Part shown: piece by piece, positions 1 through 6,420 of the stretch
How positions within the stretch are numbered: position 1 is the stretch's first letter
How the letters are laid out: each line of letters starts with the position of its first letter
Assembly (NCBI GenBank): GCA_937876495.1
Contig: CALEGL010000316.1
Span: 1 to 9,753 of the forward strand
Origin: an uncultured Bifidobacterium sp.
Lineage (GTDB): Bacteria; Actinomycetota; Actinomycetes; Actinomycetales; Bifidobacteriaceae
DNA: 9,753 nt
Reading direction: 5' to 3'
Notes under the pieces: generated by a model
Seen by the model: the letters and a program-made list of their open reading frames with translations, nothing else
Databases searched by the model: none
Told to the model about the DNA's origin: nothing
Program-made: the position numbers and the translations under genes

Positions 1-7
1 CCCCCAT
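1..7 (-). CDS. start of a minus-strand gene leaving the window (product unknown)
   Basis: Only the start codon and one further base beyond the second codon's first bases are visible, so no product can be named. On the minus strand a GGAAGGAG ribosome binding site (positions 20-13) is followed after five bases by ATG at 7-5 and then G's. This is one of the best binding-site and start pairs in the window. It fits with the promoter-like element upstream at 103-130. The gene would run in the same direction as guaB3, 286 bases behind it. It could also be a chance purine-rich run before an ATG. Sequence to the left of the window would decide this. Confidence 0.45.
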
Positions 8-102
8 ACCGACTCCTTCCCTCGTCGGATTCCGGCCCGGCCCATGCCGCGACCGCCGTCATCCCACGACATCACGGATGGGGGAATCCTGTCAACGAGC
101 GG

Positions 103-130
103 AGAATACGATGTGGATAAACGGTGAGAA
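103..130 (-). promoter_or_regulatory. putative promoter for the leftward gene at the window edge
   Basis: On the minus strand a TTCTCA -35-like hexamer (130-125) and a TATTCT -10-like hexamer (108-103) are separated by 16 bases. Each matches the sigma-70 consensus at four of six positions. Transcription would start near 97 and give a leader of about 90 bases before the ATG at 7. A perfect TTGACA lies just downstream (95-90), but the best partner 15-17 bases further on (TGATGT, 74-69) is poor. The exact promoter is therefore uncertain. The spacer contains a DnaA box. Confidence 0.35.
112..120 (-). promoter_or_regulatory. consensus DnaA box
   Basis: The minus strand reads TTATCCACA, an exact match to the strict DnaA box consensus TTATNCACA. 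It is the only perfect copy I found in the window, so this is not a replication origin, which has clusters. Its position inside the spacer of the putative leftward promoter would let DnaA compete with RNA polymerase. A single 9-mer can occur by chance, although this AT-rich one stands out in such GC-rich sequence. Confidence 0.4.
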
Positions 131-229
131 GTCTGGGTGCCGACTGAAGACGGTTCGATACGCGGGCCTGCGGAGAGAGGCAGGGCGACGATCGTCAGCG
201 GATGACGGGCAGGCGGCACCGACGCGGAT

Positions 230-250
230 CGCGGCCATGCCGAGGCCGCG
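230..250 (-). terminator. GC hairpin downstream of guaB3
   Basis: A perfect 7-bp stem (230-236 with 244-250, all G and C) encloses a 7-base loop, 43 bases beyond the guaB3 stop codon. No T-run follows on the minus strand, so it is not a classic intrinsic terminator. Stem-only terminators are, however, often proposed in high-GC actinobacteria. The position between guaB3 and the separate promoter of the next gene supports a terminating role. It could also be a chance GC hairpin. Confidence 0.4.
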
Positions 251-293
251 TAGAGCATGACCCGATCACGGCGTGCCAGGCCAGGAGCCGAGC

Positions 294-1421
294 CTACGCC
301 CTGGCGGCATAGGGAGTGACGACGACGCCGCAGCGCTGGAAGCCCTTGAGATCGACGTATCCGGTGGATGCCATCGCCCGTCTCAGCGCCCCGACGAAGT
401 TCGTGCGTCCGTCGGCCTCGTGGCTGGGTCCGAAGAGAATCTGCTCAAGGCTTCCAGCGGTGCCCACATCGGTGCGACGACCCCGCGGAAGGGTCTGATG
501 CCGTGCCTCGGCACCCCAGTGCTTGCCCTGTCCGGGAGCCTCCGTCGCCCTCGCGAGAGGCGCCCCGAGCATGACGGCGTCGGCCCCGAGGGCGAGCGCC
601 TTGACGAAGCTTCCGGAGGTGCCCATGCCGCCGTCGGCGATGACCTGGACGTAGCGTCCGCCGGACTCGTCCATGTAGTCGCGGCGCGCCTCCGCCACGT
701 CGGCGATGGCCGTGGCCATCGGGGCCTCGAGGCCGATCGTGGTGCGCGTGGCGGAGACCGCCCCGCCGCCGAAACCGACGAGCACGCCGGCTGCGCCCGT
801 ACGCATGAGATGCAGGGCCGCCGTGTAGTTGGCGGCCCCGCCGACGATCACCGGCACATCGAGGTCGTAGATGAACTTCTTGAGATTCAGGGGCTCGTGG
901 TCGCGCGAGACGTGCTCGGCCGACACGGCCGTGCCCCGGATGACGAAGAGGTCGACTCCCGCGTCCACCACCGTGGAATAGAACTCCTGCGTCCTCTGCG
1001 GGGACAGCGCCCCCGCGACCGTGACGCCGGCGGCGCGGATCTCCTGCAGACGCCGGGTGATGAGGTCGGCACGGACCGGCTGCGTGTAGATCTCCTGGAT
1101 GCGCTTCGTCGCCGCGTCGTCGGGCAAACCGGCGATCTCGTCGAGCAGCGGCTTCGGGTCGTCATAACGGGTCCACAGTCCCTCGAGGTCCAGAACGCCG
1201 AGCGCCCCAAGCCTTCCCAGAGCGATGGCCGTGTCCGGACTGGTCACGGAGTCCATCGGCGCCGCGATGACGGGCACGTCGAACTCGTAGGCGTCGATCT
1301 GCCAAGCAGTCGACACGTCCTGGGGGTCTCTCGTGCGGCGTGAGGGCACGATGGCCACGTCATCCAGCGAATAGGCCAGACGGCCCTTCTTGCCCAATCC
1401 GATCTCGATCTCCTGAGTCAT
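294..1421 (-). CDS. guaB3: GuaB3-family IMP dehydrogenase-related protein
   Basis: This 375-residue cytoplasmic protein is a TIM-barrel homologue of IMP dehydrogenase and GMP reductase. It lacks the CBS-domain insert of true GuaB, and its length is typical of the GuaB3 subfamily. Visible family landmarks are the N-terminal barrel start DDVAIVPSRRT (20-30), AAPMDSV (53-59), a phosphate-site-like VIVGGAANY (191-199), the glycine-rich VLVGFGGGA (213-221), and DESGGRYVQVIADGGMG (251-267), the IMPDH-like nucleotide-binding strand. The segment after GFGGG, where IMPDH carries its catalytic cysteine (GSICTT type), reads AVSATRT and has no Cys. Substrate and reaction are therefore unsettled; purine nucleotide metabolism is inferred from homology only. 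I chose the ATG at 1421 because the family homology starts at MTQEIEIGLGKKGR; the upstream in-frame ATG at 1484 would add an arginine-rich, unconserved leader. No good Shine-Dalgarno sequence precedes it, so the message may be leaderless. It is divergent from icd. Confidence 0.9.
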   Translation of the reverse strand: MTQEIEIGLGKKGRLAYSLDDVAIVPSRRTRDPQDVSTAWQIDAYEFDVPVIAAPMDSVTSPDTAIALGRLGALGVLDLEGLWTRYDDPKPLLDEIAGLPDDAATKRIQEIYTQPVRADLITRRLQEIRAAGVTVAGALSPQRTQEFYSTVVDAGVDLFVIRGTAVSAEHVSRDHEPLNLKKFIYDLDVPVIVGGAANYTAALHLMRTGAAGVLVGFGGGAVSATRTTIGLEAPMATAIADVAEARRDYMDESGGRYVQVIADGGMGTSGSFVKALALGADAVMLGAPLARATEAPGQGKHWGAEARHQTLPRGRRTDVGTAGSLEQILFGPSHEADGRTNFVGALRRAMASTGYVDLKGFQRCGVVVTPYAARA

Positions 1422-1428
1422 GGGATCC

Positions 1429-1434
1429 ACGCTA
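1429..1434 (-). promoter_or_regulatory. putative -10 box for guaB3, possibly leaderless
   Basis: The minus strand has TAGCGT (fits TANNNT) ending seven bases before the chosen ATG at 1421, which would put the transcription start at or beside the A of the start codon. This agrees with the missing Shine-Dalgarno sequence and with the frequency of leaderless genes in actinobacteria. No clear -35 hexamer is seen. Confidence 0.3.
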
Positions 1435-1534
1435 CTTCGCGGGCGTGACGTGCGACGCCCACGCGGCCGACGTTCCGGCTGCATCCCGTTACAGACCCTG
1501 CGCTAATACTGGTGGGGTCACCTCATCACCCGAC

Positions 1535-1540
1535 AGGAGG
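1535..1540 (+). promoter_or_regulatory. icd ribosome binding site
   Basis: A perfect AGGAGG lies four bases before ATG 1545. It settles the start of icd over the upstream in-frame ATG at 1512, which has no such site and would add eleven unconserved residues. A weak AATACT -10-like hexamer (1505-1510) lies upstream without a recognisable -35, so the promoter itself is not assigned. Confidence 0.8.
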
Positions 1541-1544
1541 GCAT

Positions 1545-2774
1545 ATGGCCAAGATCAAGGTCGTCGGCAGGGTCGTCGAACTCGACGGCGACGAAATGAC
1601 CAGAGTCATCTGGAAGCAGATCAGGGAGCGTCTGATCCTCCCCTATCTCGACGTGGATCTCGACTACTACGACCTGGGCATCCGGAACCGCGACGCGACG
1701 GATGACCAGGTGACGATCGACGCCGCCCGGGCCATCCAGCGCGAGCACGTGGGCGTCAAATGCGCGACCATCACCCCCGATGAGGCGAGGGTGAAGGAGT
1801 TCGGACTCAAGAGGATGTGGAAGTCCCCCAACGGCACCATCCGCAACATCCTCGGCGGCACCATCTTCCGCGAGCCCATCGTCATCTCCAACATCCCCAG
1901 GCTGGTCCCCGGATGGACGAAGCCGATCATCGTCGCCCGCCACGCCTTCGGCGACCAGTACAAGGCCACCGACTTCCGCGTGGACCGCCCCGGCCGCCTG
2001 ACCGTGACATTCACCCCCTCCGACGGATCCGAGCCGACCGAGCACGTCGTGTTCGACTACCCCGGATCCGGGGTCGCCCAGGTCCAGTACAACCTCGACG
2101 AGTCCATCCGCGGCTTCGCCAGGGCCTGCTTCAACTACGGACTGCTGCGCCACTGCCCCGTGTACCTGTCGACGAAGAACACGATTCTCAAGGCCTACGA
2201 CGGACGCTTCAAGGACATCTTCGCCGAGGTGTTCGAGACGGAATACAAGGACCGCTTCGACAGGGAGGGCCTGACCTACGAGCATCGCCTCATCGACGAC
2301 ATGGTGGCCAGCTCCCTCAAATGGCACGGCGGCTACATCTGGGCCTGCAAGAACTATGACGGCGACGTGCAGTCGGACAGCGTCGCGCAGGGCTTCGGAT
2401 CCCTCGGCCTCATGACCTCCGTGCTCATGACCCCCGACGGCCGGACGGTGGAGGCCGAGGCCGCTCATGGCACGGTGACGCGGCACTATCGTCGCTGGCT
2501 CAAGGGCGAGAAGACCTCCACGAACCCCATCGCCTCGATCTTCGCCTGGACCGGCGGTCTGCGCCACCGCGCCAAGCTCGACGGGACGCCCGAGGTGGAG
2601 CGTTTCGCGGACACCCTCGAGAAGGTCATCGTCTCCACGGTGGAGTCGGGACGCATGACGAAGGACCTCGCCATGCTCGTCGGACCGGACCAGCCCTGGC
2701 TGGACACCGAAGGCTTCATGGACGCCCTGGACGAGGAGCTCGCCAAGGCGCTGTCCGCTTCGGCGAAGAACTGA
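1545..2774 (+). CDS. icd: NADP-dependent isocitrate dehydrogenase (eukaryote-like homodimeric type)
   Basis: This enzyme oxidatively decarboxylates isocitrate to 2-oxoglutarate, yielding NADPH, in the cytosol. The 409 residues match the length of the human IDH1-like subfamily rather than the E. coli Icd type, and the numbering is almost the same as human IDH1. Substrate-site residues are present: [17 protein letters not shown] (94-110, with R100 and R109), R132 in ARHAFGDQY (131-139, with Y139), and K211 in STKNT. The metal ligands follow, D251 or D252 in LIDDM and D274 and D278 in [10 protein letters not shown]. The NADP-selecting R313 and H314 sit in HGTVTRHYR (308-316). All look intact, so activity is expected. 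If the host is a bifidobacterium with an incomplete TCA cycle, the likely job is 2-oxoglutarate and NADPH supply for glutamate synthesis (inference). The lipoprotein gene follows after 66 bases and may be partly co-transcribed. Confidence 0.97.
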   Translation: MAKIKVVGRVVELDGDEMTRVIWKQIRERLILPYLDVDLDYYDLGIRNRDATDDQVTIDAARAIQREHVGVKCATITPDEARVKEFGLKRMWKSPNGTIRNILGGTIFREPIVISNIPRLVPGWTKPIIVARHAFGDQYKATDFRVDRPGRLTVTFTPSDGSEPTEHVVFDYPGSGVAQVQYNLDESIRGFARACFNYGLLRHCPVYLSTKNTILKAYDGRFKDIFAEVFETEYKDRFDREGLTYEHRLIDDMVASSLKWHGGYIWACKNYDGDVQSDSVAQGFGSLGLMTSVLMTPDGRTVEAEAAHGTVTRHYRRWLKGEKTSTNPIASIFAWTGGLRHRAKLDGTPEVERFADTLEKVIVSTVESGRMTKDLAMLVGPDQPWLDTEGFMDALDEELAKALSASAKN

Positions 2775-2812
2775 CGGCCTCCGGGCCCGGCAAGGGAACG
2801 CCGCACGTGTCC

Positions 2813-2818
2813 TATGCT
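2813..2818 (+). promoter_or_regulatory. possible -10 box for the lipoprotein gene
   Basis: TATGCT matches the -10 consensus at four of six positions and lies 23 bases before the preferred start at 2841. A start near 2825 would leave room for the GGAAGG ribosome binding site at 2825-2830 only marginally. No -35 hexamer is evident. A GC palindrome (2781-2790) between the icd stop and this site might attenuate readthrough. Read-through from icd is an equally good explanation of how the lipoprotein gene is expressed. Confidence 0.25.
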
Positions 2819-2840
2819 GGGTCCGGAAGGTTGGTGGAGC

Positions 2841-4280
2841 ATGCCGAATCGTCATCCCCGGACGGGTCCGCAAAGAAGTCTCGTCCGCGTCCTGGCGGCC
2901 GCAGGGGCGATCGTCATGCTGACGGCGGGATGCGGGTATCCAATCGGCTCATCCCCAACAACCGGATCGGCATCCGGGTCCTCCGTGGCGGGCTCCGTTG
3001 CCGTTTTCACCCCGTCGGACTCCCTGGTGCGTGGGTCCGACACGCCGCTGGGGACATGGAGCCGTCTGCGCACCGAACTGAAGAAGGCCCTGGTCTCCGT
3101 CGGCTTCGCTTCCGGATCCATCGCCACGACCGCATCGCGGACCAGCGATGACCAGGGGAAGGCCGTCCGGGACTTCGTCGACGAGGCCTCGTCGAAGTCC
3201 TCCTCATCCGCGTCGTCGACCAGTACCACCCTCGTCGTCGCTCCTGTTCCCCAGGATGCGACGGGGGACGATTCGTACGGAGACCTTCTGACGAGGACCG
3301 CGGCGGACGACACCGCCGACTCGCCGATCCTGGCCAACGCCCTGACGCTCGCACGACGGTCGGGCATGCATGTGGTCCTCATGTCAAACGCCGTGGATGG
3401 CTTCACCCCGGACCTGTTCGTCCAGCCCTCCACGGCACGGCGGATCGGACGCCAGCAGGCCCTCAAACTCGTCGACAAGATAGAACTCGCCAAGGCGACG
3501 GTCTCGAACCCCCGCGTCATCGAAGTGCTCATCCCCCGGACAAACGACGCCACGGACGCCGACGCCTTCGCCGGCGTCTGGAGCGTGCTGGGGCCATACT
3601 TCCGCAAGGGGACCGCCATCAGCGTATCGGGGACGCTGTCATCGGCGACGACGACGGCTGACTGGGAATCCGTCGTCTATGACGCCGGATCGTCGTCCTC
3701 GGCCGTGACGAAGAACGCCGCGAAGGAACTGGCGTCCCGTCTTGGCGACGGGGACAATGGACCGACGCGAATCGACGGCATCGTGGCCATGACCGACGCC
3801 ACGGCCTCAGGAGTCGTCAACGAACTGAAGACTCTCGGGTACACGGGCTCATCCGCCGACGTCAACCCCTCCATCAGCATCTCCGGCATCGTCGAAGGCA
3901 TCACCGGAAGGCGTGACATCACGCGCAGTCCCGTCCCCGACCCCACGAAAGGCGGGTCGACGAGCAGTGCGGCGAACTCCCGCTGGCCGATCGTCACCTC
4001 CTTCGGGGCGAGCACGGGCATGCTTCCCCGGATCGTCGACGGCAGGCTGTGGACGACGGTTGTGGAGGACATCGCAACGACGACGATGCAGACGGCCAAG
4101 GCCTGCGCCCGGCTGGACGCTGGAGAGAAGGCGAGCGGGCTCGCATCGGTCACCACGGCGATCGTCAAGGGCCACAGAATCCCCGTGCTGCGACCCGATC
4201 TCCTCTCCGTCAGCGCCTCGAACCTCAAGAAGACGCTTATCGACCCCGGATACGTCTCCCTGGCCGACGCCGGTCTGTAG
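2841..4280 (+). CDS. lipoprotein with periplasmic sugar-binding-protein-like (type 1) fold
   Basis: This 479-residue protein starts with a basic n-region (RHPRTGPQR), a hydrophobic stretch (residues 14-29) and the lipobox LTAGC, so it is predicted to be lipidated on Cys31 and held on the outer face of the membrane. A Ser/Thr/Gly linker (34-50) follows. The rest resembles, in remote form, type 1 periplasmic binding proteins such as XylF: PDLFVQPSTARRIGRQQALKL (190-210), then TTADWESVVYDAG (271-283) and DGIVAMTDATASGVVNELKTLGY (312-334), where sugar binders have their 'many acids, then observed-new-element' strands. A serine-rich loop (117-130) interrupts the first lobe. No permease or ATPase for sugars is adjacent. 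The fold call is my recognition and could be wrong in detail; ligand unknown. ATG 2841 is preferred over ATG 2814 because GGAAGG lies ten bases ahead and the signal peptide then has normal length. Confidence 0.8.
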   Translation: MPNRHPRTGPQRSLVRVLAAAGAIVMLTAGCGYPIGSSPTTGSASGSSVAGSVAVFTPSDSLVRGSDTPLGTWSRLRTELKKALVSVGFASGSIATTASRTSDDQGKAVRDFVDEASSKSSSSASSTSTTLVVAPVPQDATGDDSYGDLLTRTAADDTADSPILANALTLARRSGMHVVLMSNAVDGFTPDLFVQPSTARRIGRQQALKLVDKIELAKATVSNPRVIEVLIPRTNDATDADAFAGVWSVLGPYFRKGTAISVSGTLSSATTTADWESVVYDAGSSSSAVTKNAAKELASRLGDGDNGPTRIDGIVAMTDATASGVVNELKTLGYTGSSADVNPSISISGIVEGITGRRDITRSPVPDPTKGGSTSSAANSRWPIVTSFGASTGMLPRIVDGRLWTTVVEDIATTTMQTAKACARLDAGEKASGLASVTTAIVKGHRIPVLRPDLLSVSASNLKKTLIDPGYVSLADAGL

Positions 4281-4343
4281 GGCGCGGTCCCAGGACGTTC
4301 GGACCCCATCACGCGGCGGGACCTCTCTCATCCAACTCCAGCA

Positions 4344-4358
4344 GGTCCGCCACGGACC
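4344..4358. terminator. hairpin in the convergent gap between the lipoprotein and fadD genes
   Basis: GGTCCG (4344-4349) and CGGACC (4353-4358) form a perfect 6-bp stem with a CCA loop, 63 bases after the lipoprotein stop. A weaker GGTCC/GGACC pair with a ten-base loop lies at 4286-4305, and CCCCG/CGGGG at 4441-4456. No T-run follows any of them. The gap is where two transcripts must end, so termination is the natural guess, on either strand. Confidence 0.35.
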
Positions 4359-4497
4359 GAATCGTGCACGCCGTGACCGCATGAGGCTGCGACCCCGGCG
4401 CTGACGGACCGGGAGCCCGCCATGGTATCGGTCATGCACGCCCCGACGGAACGGGGGTCCCGGCTGGCGGTGGGCCTGTGGCGCGGACCGACAGGCT

Positions 4498-4527
4498 CCG
4501 GTCGTCAGGACCGGTCGTCAGGACCGG
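4498..4527. repeat. tandem 13-bp repeat forming overlapping hairpins at the end of fadD
   Basis: The unit GTCGTCAGGACCG occurs twice in direct succession (4501-4513 and 4514-4526), followed by a partial third copy. Each unit with its neighbour makes an inverted repeat, CCGGTC-GTCAG-GACCG G, at 4498-4514 and again at 4511-4527. Only one of the two hairpins can form at a time because they share 4511-4514. The second copy encodes the last residues and stop codon of fadD (4518-4520). It may act as a fadD terminator, and the duplication looks recent because the copies are identical. Confidence 0.6.
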
Positions 4528-6341
4528 TCAGTCGGCTTCCTCGGCACATAGATGGCATGGTCGATGACGTCGGCGTAATGGTCGACGATGACCTGCCTCC
4601 TGGCCTTGAGGCTGGGAGTGAGCATGCCGTTGTCCTGGGTGAAGGCGTCCGGCAGAATCTCGAACTTGCGGATGGACTCCGCACGCGAGACCAGCTCGTT
4701 GGCGACCGACACGGCCCGTTCGACTTCGGTGTGGATGATGGGGTTGCGGGAGGCCTCTTCGAGATCCGACACCGGCTTCGCCCCCTGGGAGACCAGCCAT
4801 TGGTTGGCGTCCGTCAGGTCGATGGTGACCAGCGCGGCGATGAAGGGACGACGGTCCCCGATAACCACGCACTGGTCGACGACGGGGGACGTCATCACGG
4901 AGGCCTCAAGCTCGCCCGGCGAGACGTTCTTCCCTCCGGCCGTGATGATGAGATCCTTCTTGCGGCCTGTGAGACGGACGAAACCGTCCTCGTCGACGTC
5001 TCCGAGGTCACCGGTATGCAGCCATCCATCCACGATCTGCCCACGGGTGATCTCCGGATGGTTGTGGTATCCGACGCATACGGCACGGCTGCGGATGCAC
5101 AGCTCGCCGTCGTCGTCGACGCCCACGGACACCCCCTGGAGGGGAAGGCCGATGGTTCCGATGCGATATCCGGCGGTCGGATTCACGGTGGCCGGCGCGC
5201 AGGTCTCCGTCATTCCGTATCCCTCCAGCAGAGGAAGCCCCACGCCGTTGAAGAAGTGGGCGATGCAGGGGTCCATCGGCGCTCCGCCGGAGACCGCGTA
5301 CTCCACGGAGCCACCGAACACGTCGAGGATCTGCCGGTACACGAGCCGGCGGTACACGGACCGCTTCAGCCTCAGGCCCACGGGGATGGCGTGTCCTGAC
5401 TGCTGAGCCCGCGACCATGCGCGCGCCGTCTCCGCCGACCCCGCGAAGACGCGGCCGGTGAGTCCTGAACCGGCCTTCTGCGAGGCGGCGTTGTAGATCT
5501 TCTCGAAGATCCTCGGGACGGCGAGGATGAAGGTCGGGCGGAAGGAGTGGAAGTCGGACAGGATGGTCTTGAGATTGCTGGACAGACCCAGCGTGATGTT
5601 GCCGGCGAAGCTGAAGAACTGCATGTACCGTGCGAACACGTGGGCCAGCGGCAGGAAGAGAAGCAGCCGACGGTCGGGCTTGAGCGCGATGTCGGGCATC
5701 GACTGGATGCCGGAACGGACGATGAACACGAAGTTCGAATGGGACAGCTCGATGCCCTTGGGCGTTCCGGTGGAACCGGAGGTATACACGATCGTGGCGA
5801 GGTCGGCTCCCTTGACGGCGTCCCTGCGCCGTTCGAAGTCCTCGTCGGCGACGGACCTGCCGAGTTCGACGATGGCGGCGAGCGCGTCGTCGGCGATGAC
5901 GAAGACGTCCTTCAGGTCATGGCATTCGGAGGCGACCTGCTCGATCTTCGCACGCTGCGAATCATCCTCGGCGAAGGCCATGACCACCTTCGAATCGTTG
6001 AAGATCATCCTCACCTGGGCCGGCGAATTGGTCTCGTACACGGGCACCGTCAGGGCCCCGATGGACATGATGGCGGTGTCCAGAGCGGTCCATTGCCAGG
6101 AGGTGTGGGCGATGATCGCCACGGCATCACCCGGGGCTATGCCCCTGGCGATGAGGCCCTTGGCCAGAGACACGACAAGATCCCGGAATGCGCGGGCCGT
6201 GAACGACTTCCATTCGCCACCCTCGGGATATTCGATGAGGGTTCCCTCGGGATCGCGCCGCACGCGCCCCTCAAGCAGGGAAAAGACGTTGTCGTCGCTG
6301 TCGATCGGGGCATCAAGCGGTCGGGTGTATTCGTGGCGCAT
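4518..6341 (-). CDS. fadD: long-chain fatty acid-CoA ligase (AMP-dependent, FadD/ACSL-type)
   Basis: This 607-residue ANL-superfamily enzyme should activate fatty acids with ATP and CoA through an acyl-adenylate, at the inner membrane face. The core motifs are all present: the P-loop YTSGSTGTPKG (186-196), the AMP-site motif GYGMTET (374-380), HTGD with ribose-binding D445, the hinge GRKKD (459-463), and the C-terminal catalytic lysine K579 in LTPSLKARR. The length is normal for bacterial ACSL-like ligases of actinobacteria. I chose ATG 6341 because GAGGGAG (6352-6346) lies four bases ahead; the longer frame from 6386 would run through the palindrome at 6361-6380. The last codons lie in a tandem repeat. 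The gene is downstream of the M23 gene (79-base gap) but has its own promoter-like region. A close paralogue lies at 8333 and beyond. Substrate chain length cannot be read from the sequence. Confidence 0.95.
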   Translation of the reverse strand: MRHEYTRPLDAPIDSDDNVFSLLEGRVRRDPEGTLIEYPEGGEWKSFTARAFRDLVVSLAKGLIARGIAPGDAVAIIAHTSWQWTALDTAIMSIGALTVPVYETNSPAQVRMIFNDSKVVMAFAEDDSQRAKIEQVASECHDLKDVFVIADDALAAIVELGRSVADEDFERRRDAVKGADLATIVYTSGSTGTPKGIELSHSNFVFIVRSGIQSMPDIALKPDRRLLLFLPLAHVFARYMQFFSFAGNITLGLSSNLKTILSDFHSFRPTFILAVPRIFEKIYNAASQKAGSGLTGRVFAGSAETARAWSRAQQSGHAIPVGLRLKRSVYRRLVYRQILDVFGGSVEYAVSGGAPMDPCIAHFFNGVGLPLLEGYGMTETCAPATVNPTAGYRIGTIGLPLQGVSVGVDDDGELCIRSRAVCVGYHNHPEITRGQIVDGWLHTGDLGDVDEDGFVRLTGRKKDLIITAGGKNVSPGELEASVMTSPVVDQCVVIGDRRPFIAALVTIDLTDANQWLVSQGAKPVSDLEEASRNPIIHTEVERAVSVANELVSRAESIRKFEILPDAFTQDNGMLTPSLKARRQVIVDHYADVIDHAIYVPRKPTDRS

Positions 6342-6360
6342 TGCTCTCCCTCGGTGGTCT

Positions 6361-6380
6361 GTTCCGCGAATTCGCGGAAC
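6361..6380. promoter_or_regulatory. perfect 20-bp palindrome, candidate operator of fadD
   Basis: GTTCCGCGAATTCGCGGAAC is identical to its own reverse complement over all 20 bases. It sits in the 79-base gap before fadD, directly after the predicted transcription start (near 6382) and directly before the ribosome binding site. Symmetry of this length at the start site is what is expected of a dimeric repressor site, for example a TetR- or GntR-type fatty-acid regulator; which regulator is inference. In RNA it could also fold into an 8-bp hairpin with an AAUU loop. Confidence 0.65.
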
Positions 6381-6388
6381 CCACACCG

Positions 6389-6394
6389 ATTCTA
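6389..6394 (-). promoter_or_regulatory. -10 box of the fadD promoter
   Basis: The minus strand reads TAGAAT, five of six matches to TATAAT, 48 bases before the fadD start codon. No TTGACA-like hexamer is found 16-18 bases upstream, so the promoter may depend on an activator or tolerate a poor -35. Initiation would fall near 6382, at the edge of the palindrome. Confidence 0.45.
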
Positions 6395-6420
6395 CCCGTC
6401 GGATGGGAGACCGCCCGCCG

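Noticed and set aside
78..260. 60-residue plus-strand frame in the left gap
   Set aside because: It has no ribosome binding site, an arginine-rich composition and no resemblance to a known family. It overlaps the promoter-like element and the hairpin.
273..1343. Long open frame on the plus strand (about 356 residues) opposite guaB3
   Set aside because: It is a shadow of the strongly recognised guaB3 frame. The translation is Arg/Gly/Asp/Val-rich without family features, as is usual for antisense frames in high-GC DNA.
2781..2790. CCGGGCCCGG palindrome after icd as a terminator
   Set aside because: It leaves a stem of only three pairs with a workable loop and has no T-run. It is too weak to call in GC-rich sequence.
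1518..2873. Long open frame on the minus strand (about 451 residues) opposite icd
   Set aside because: It lies antisense to an intact isocitrate dehydrogenase and has low-complexity Val/Gly/Asp/His composition, with no ribosome binding site and no recognisable domain.
4314..4390. Short minus-strand peptide (ending ADLLELDERGPAA) in the convergent gap
   Set aside because: The translation looks protein-like at its end, but there is no start with a ribosome binding site and no recognised family. At most it is a decayed remnant, and chance is as likely.
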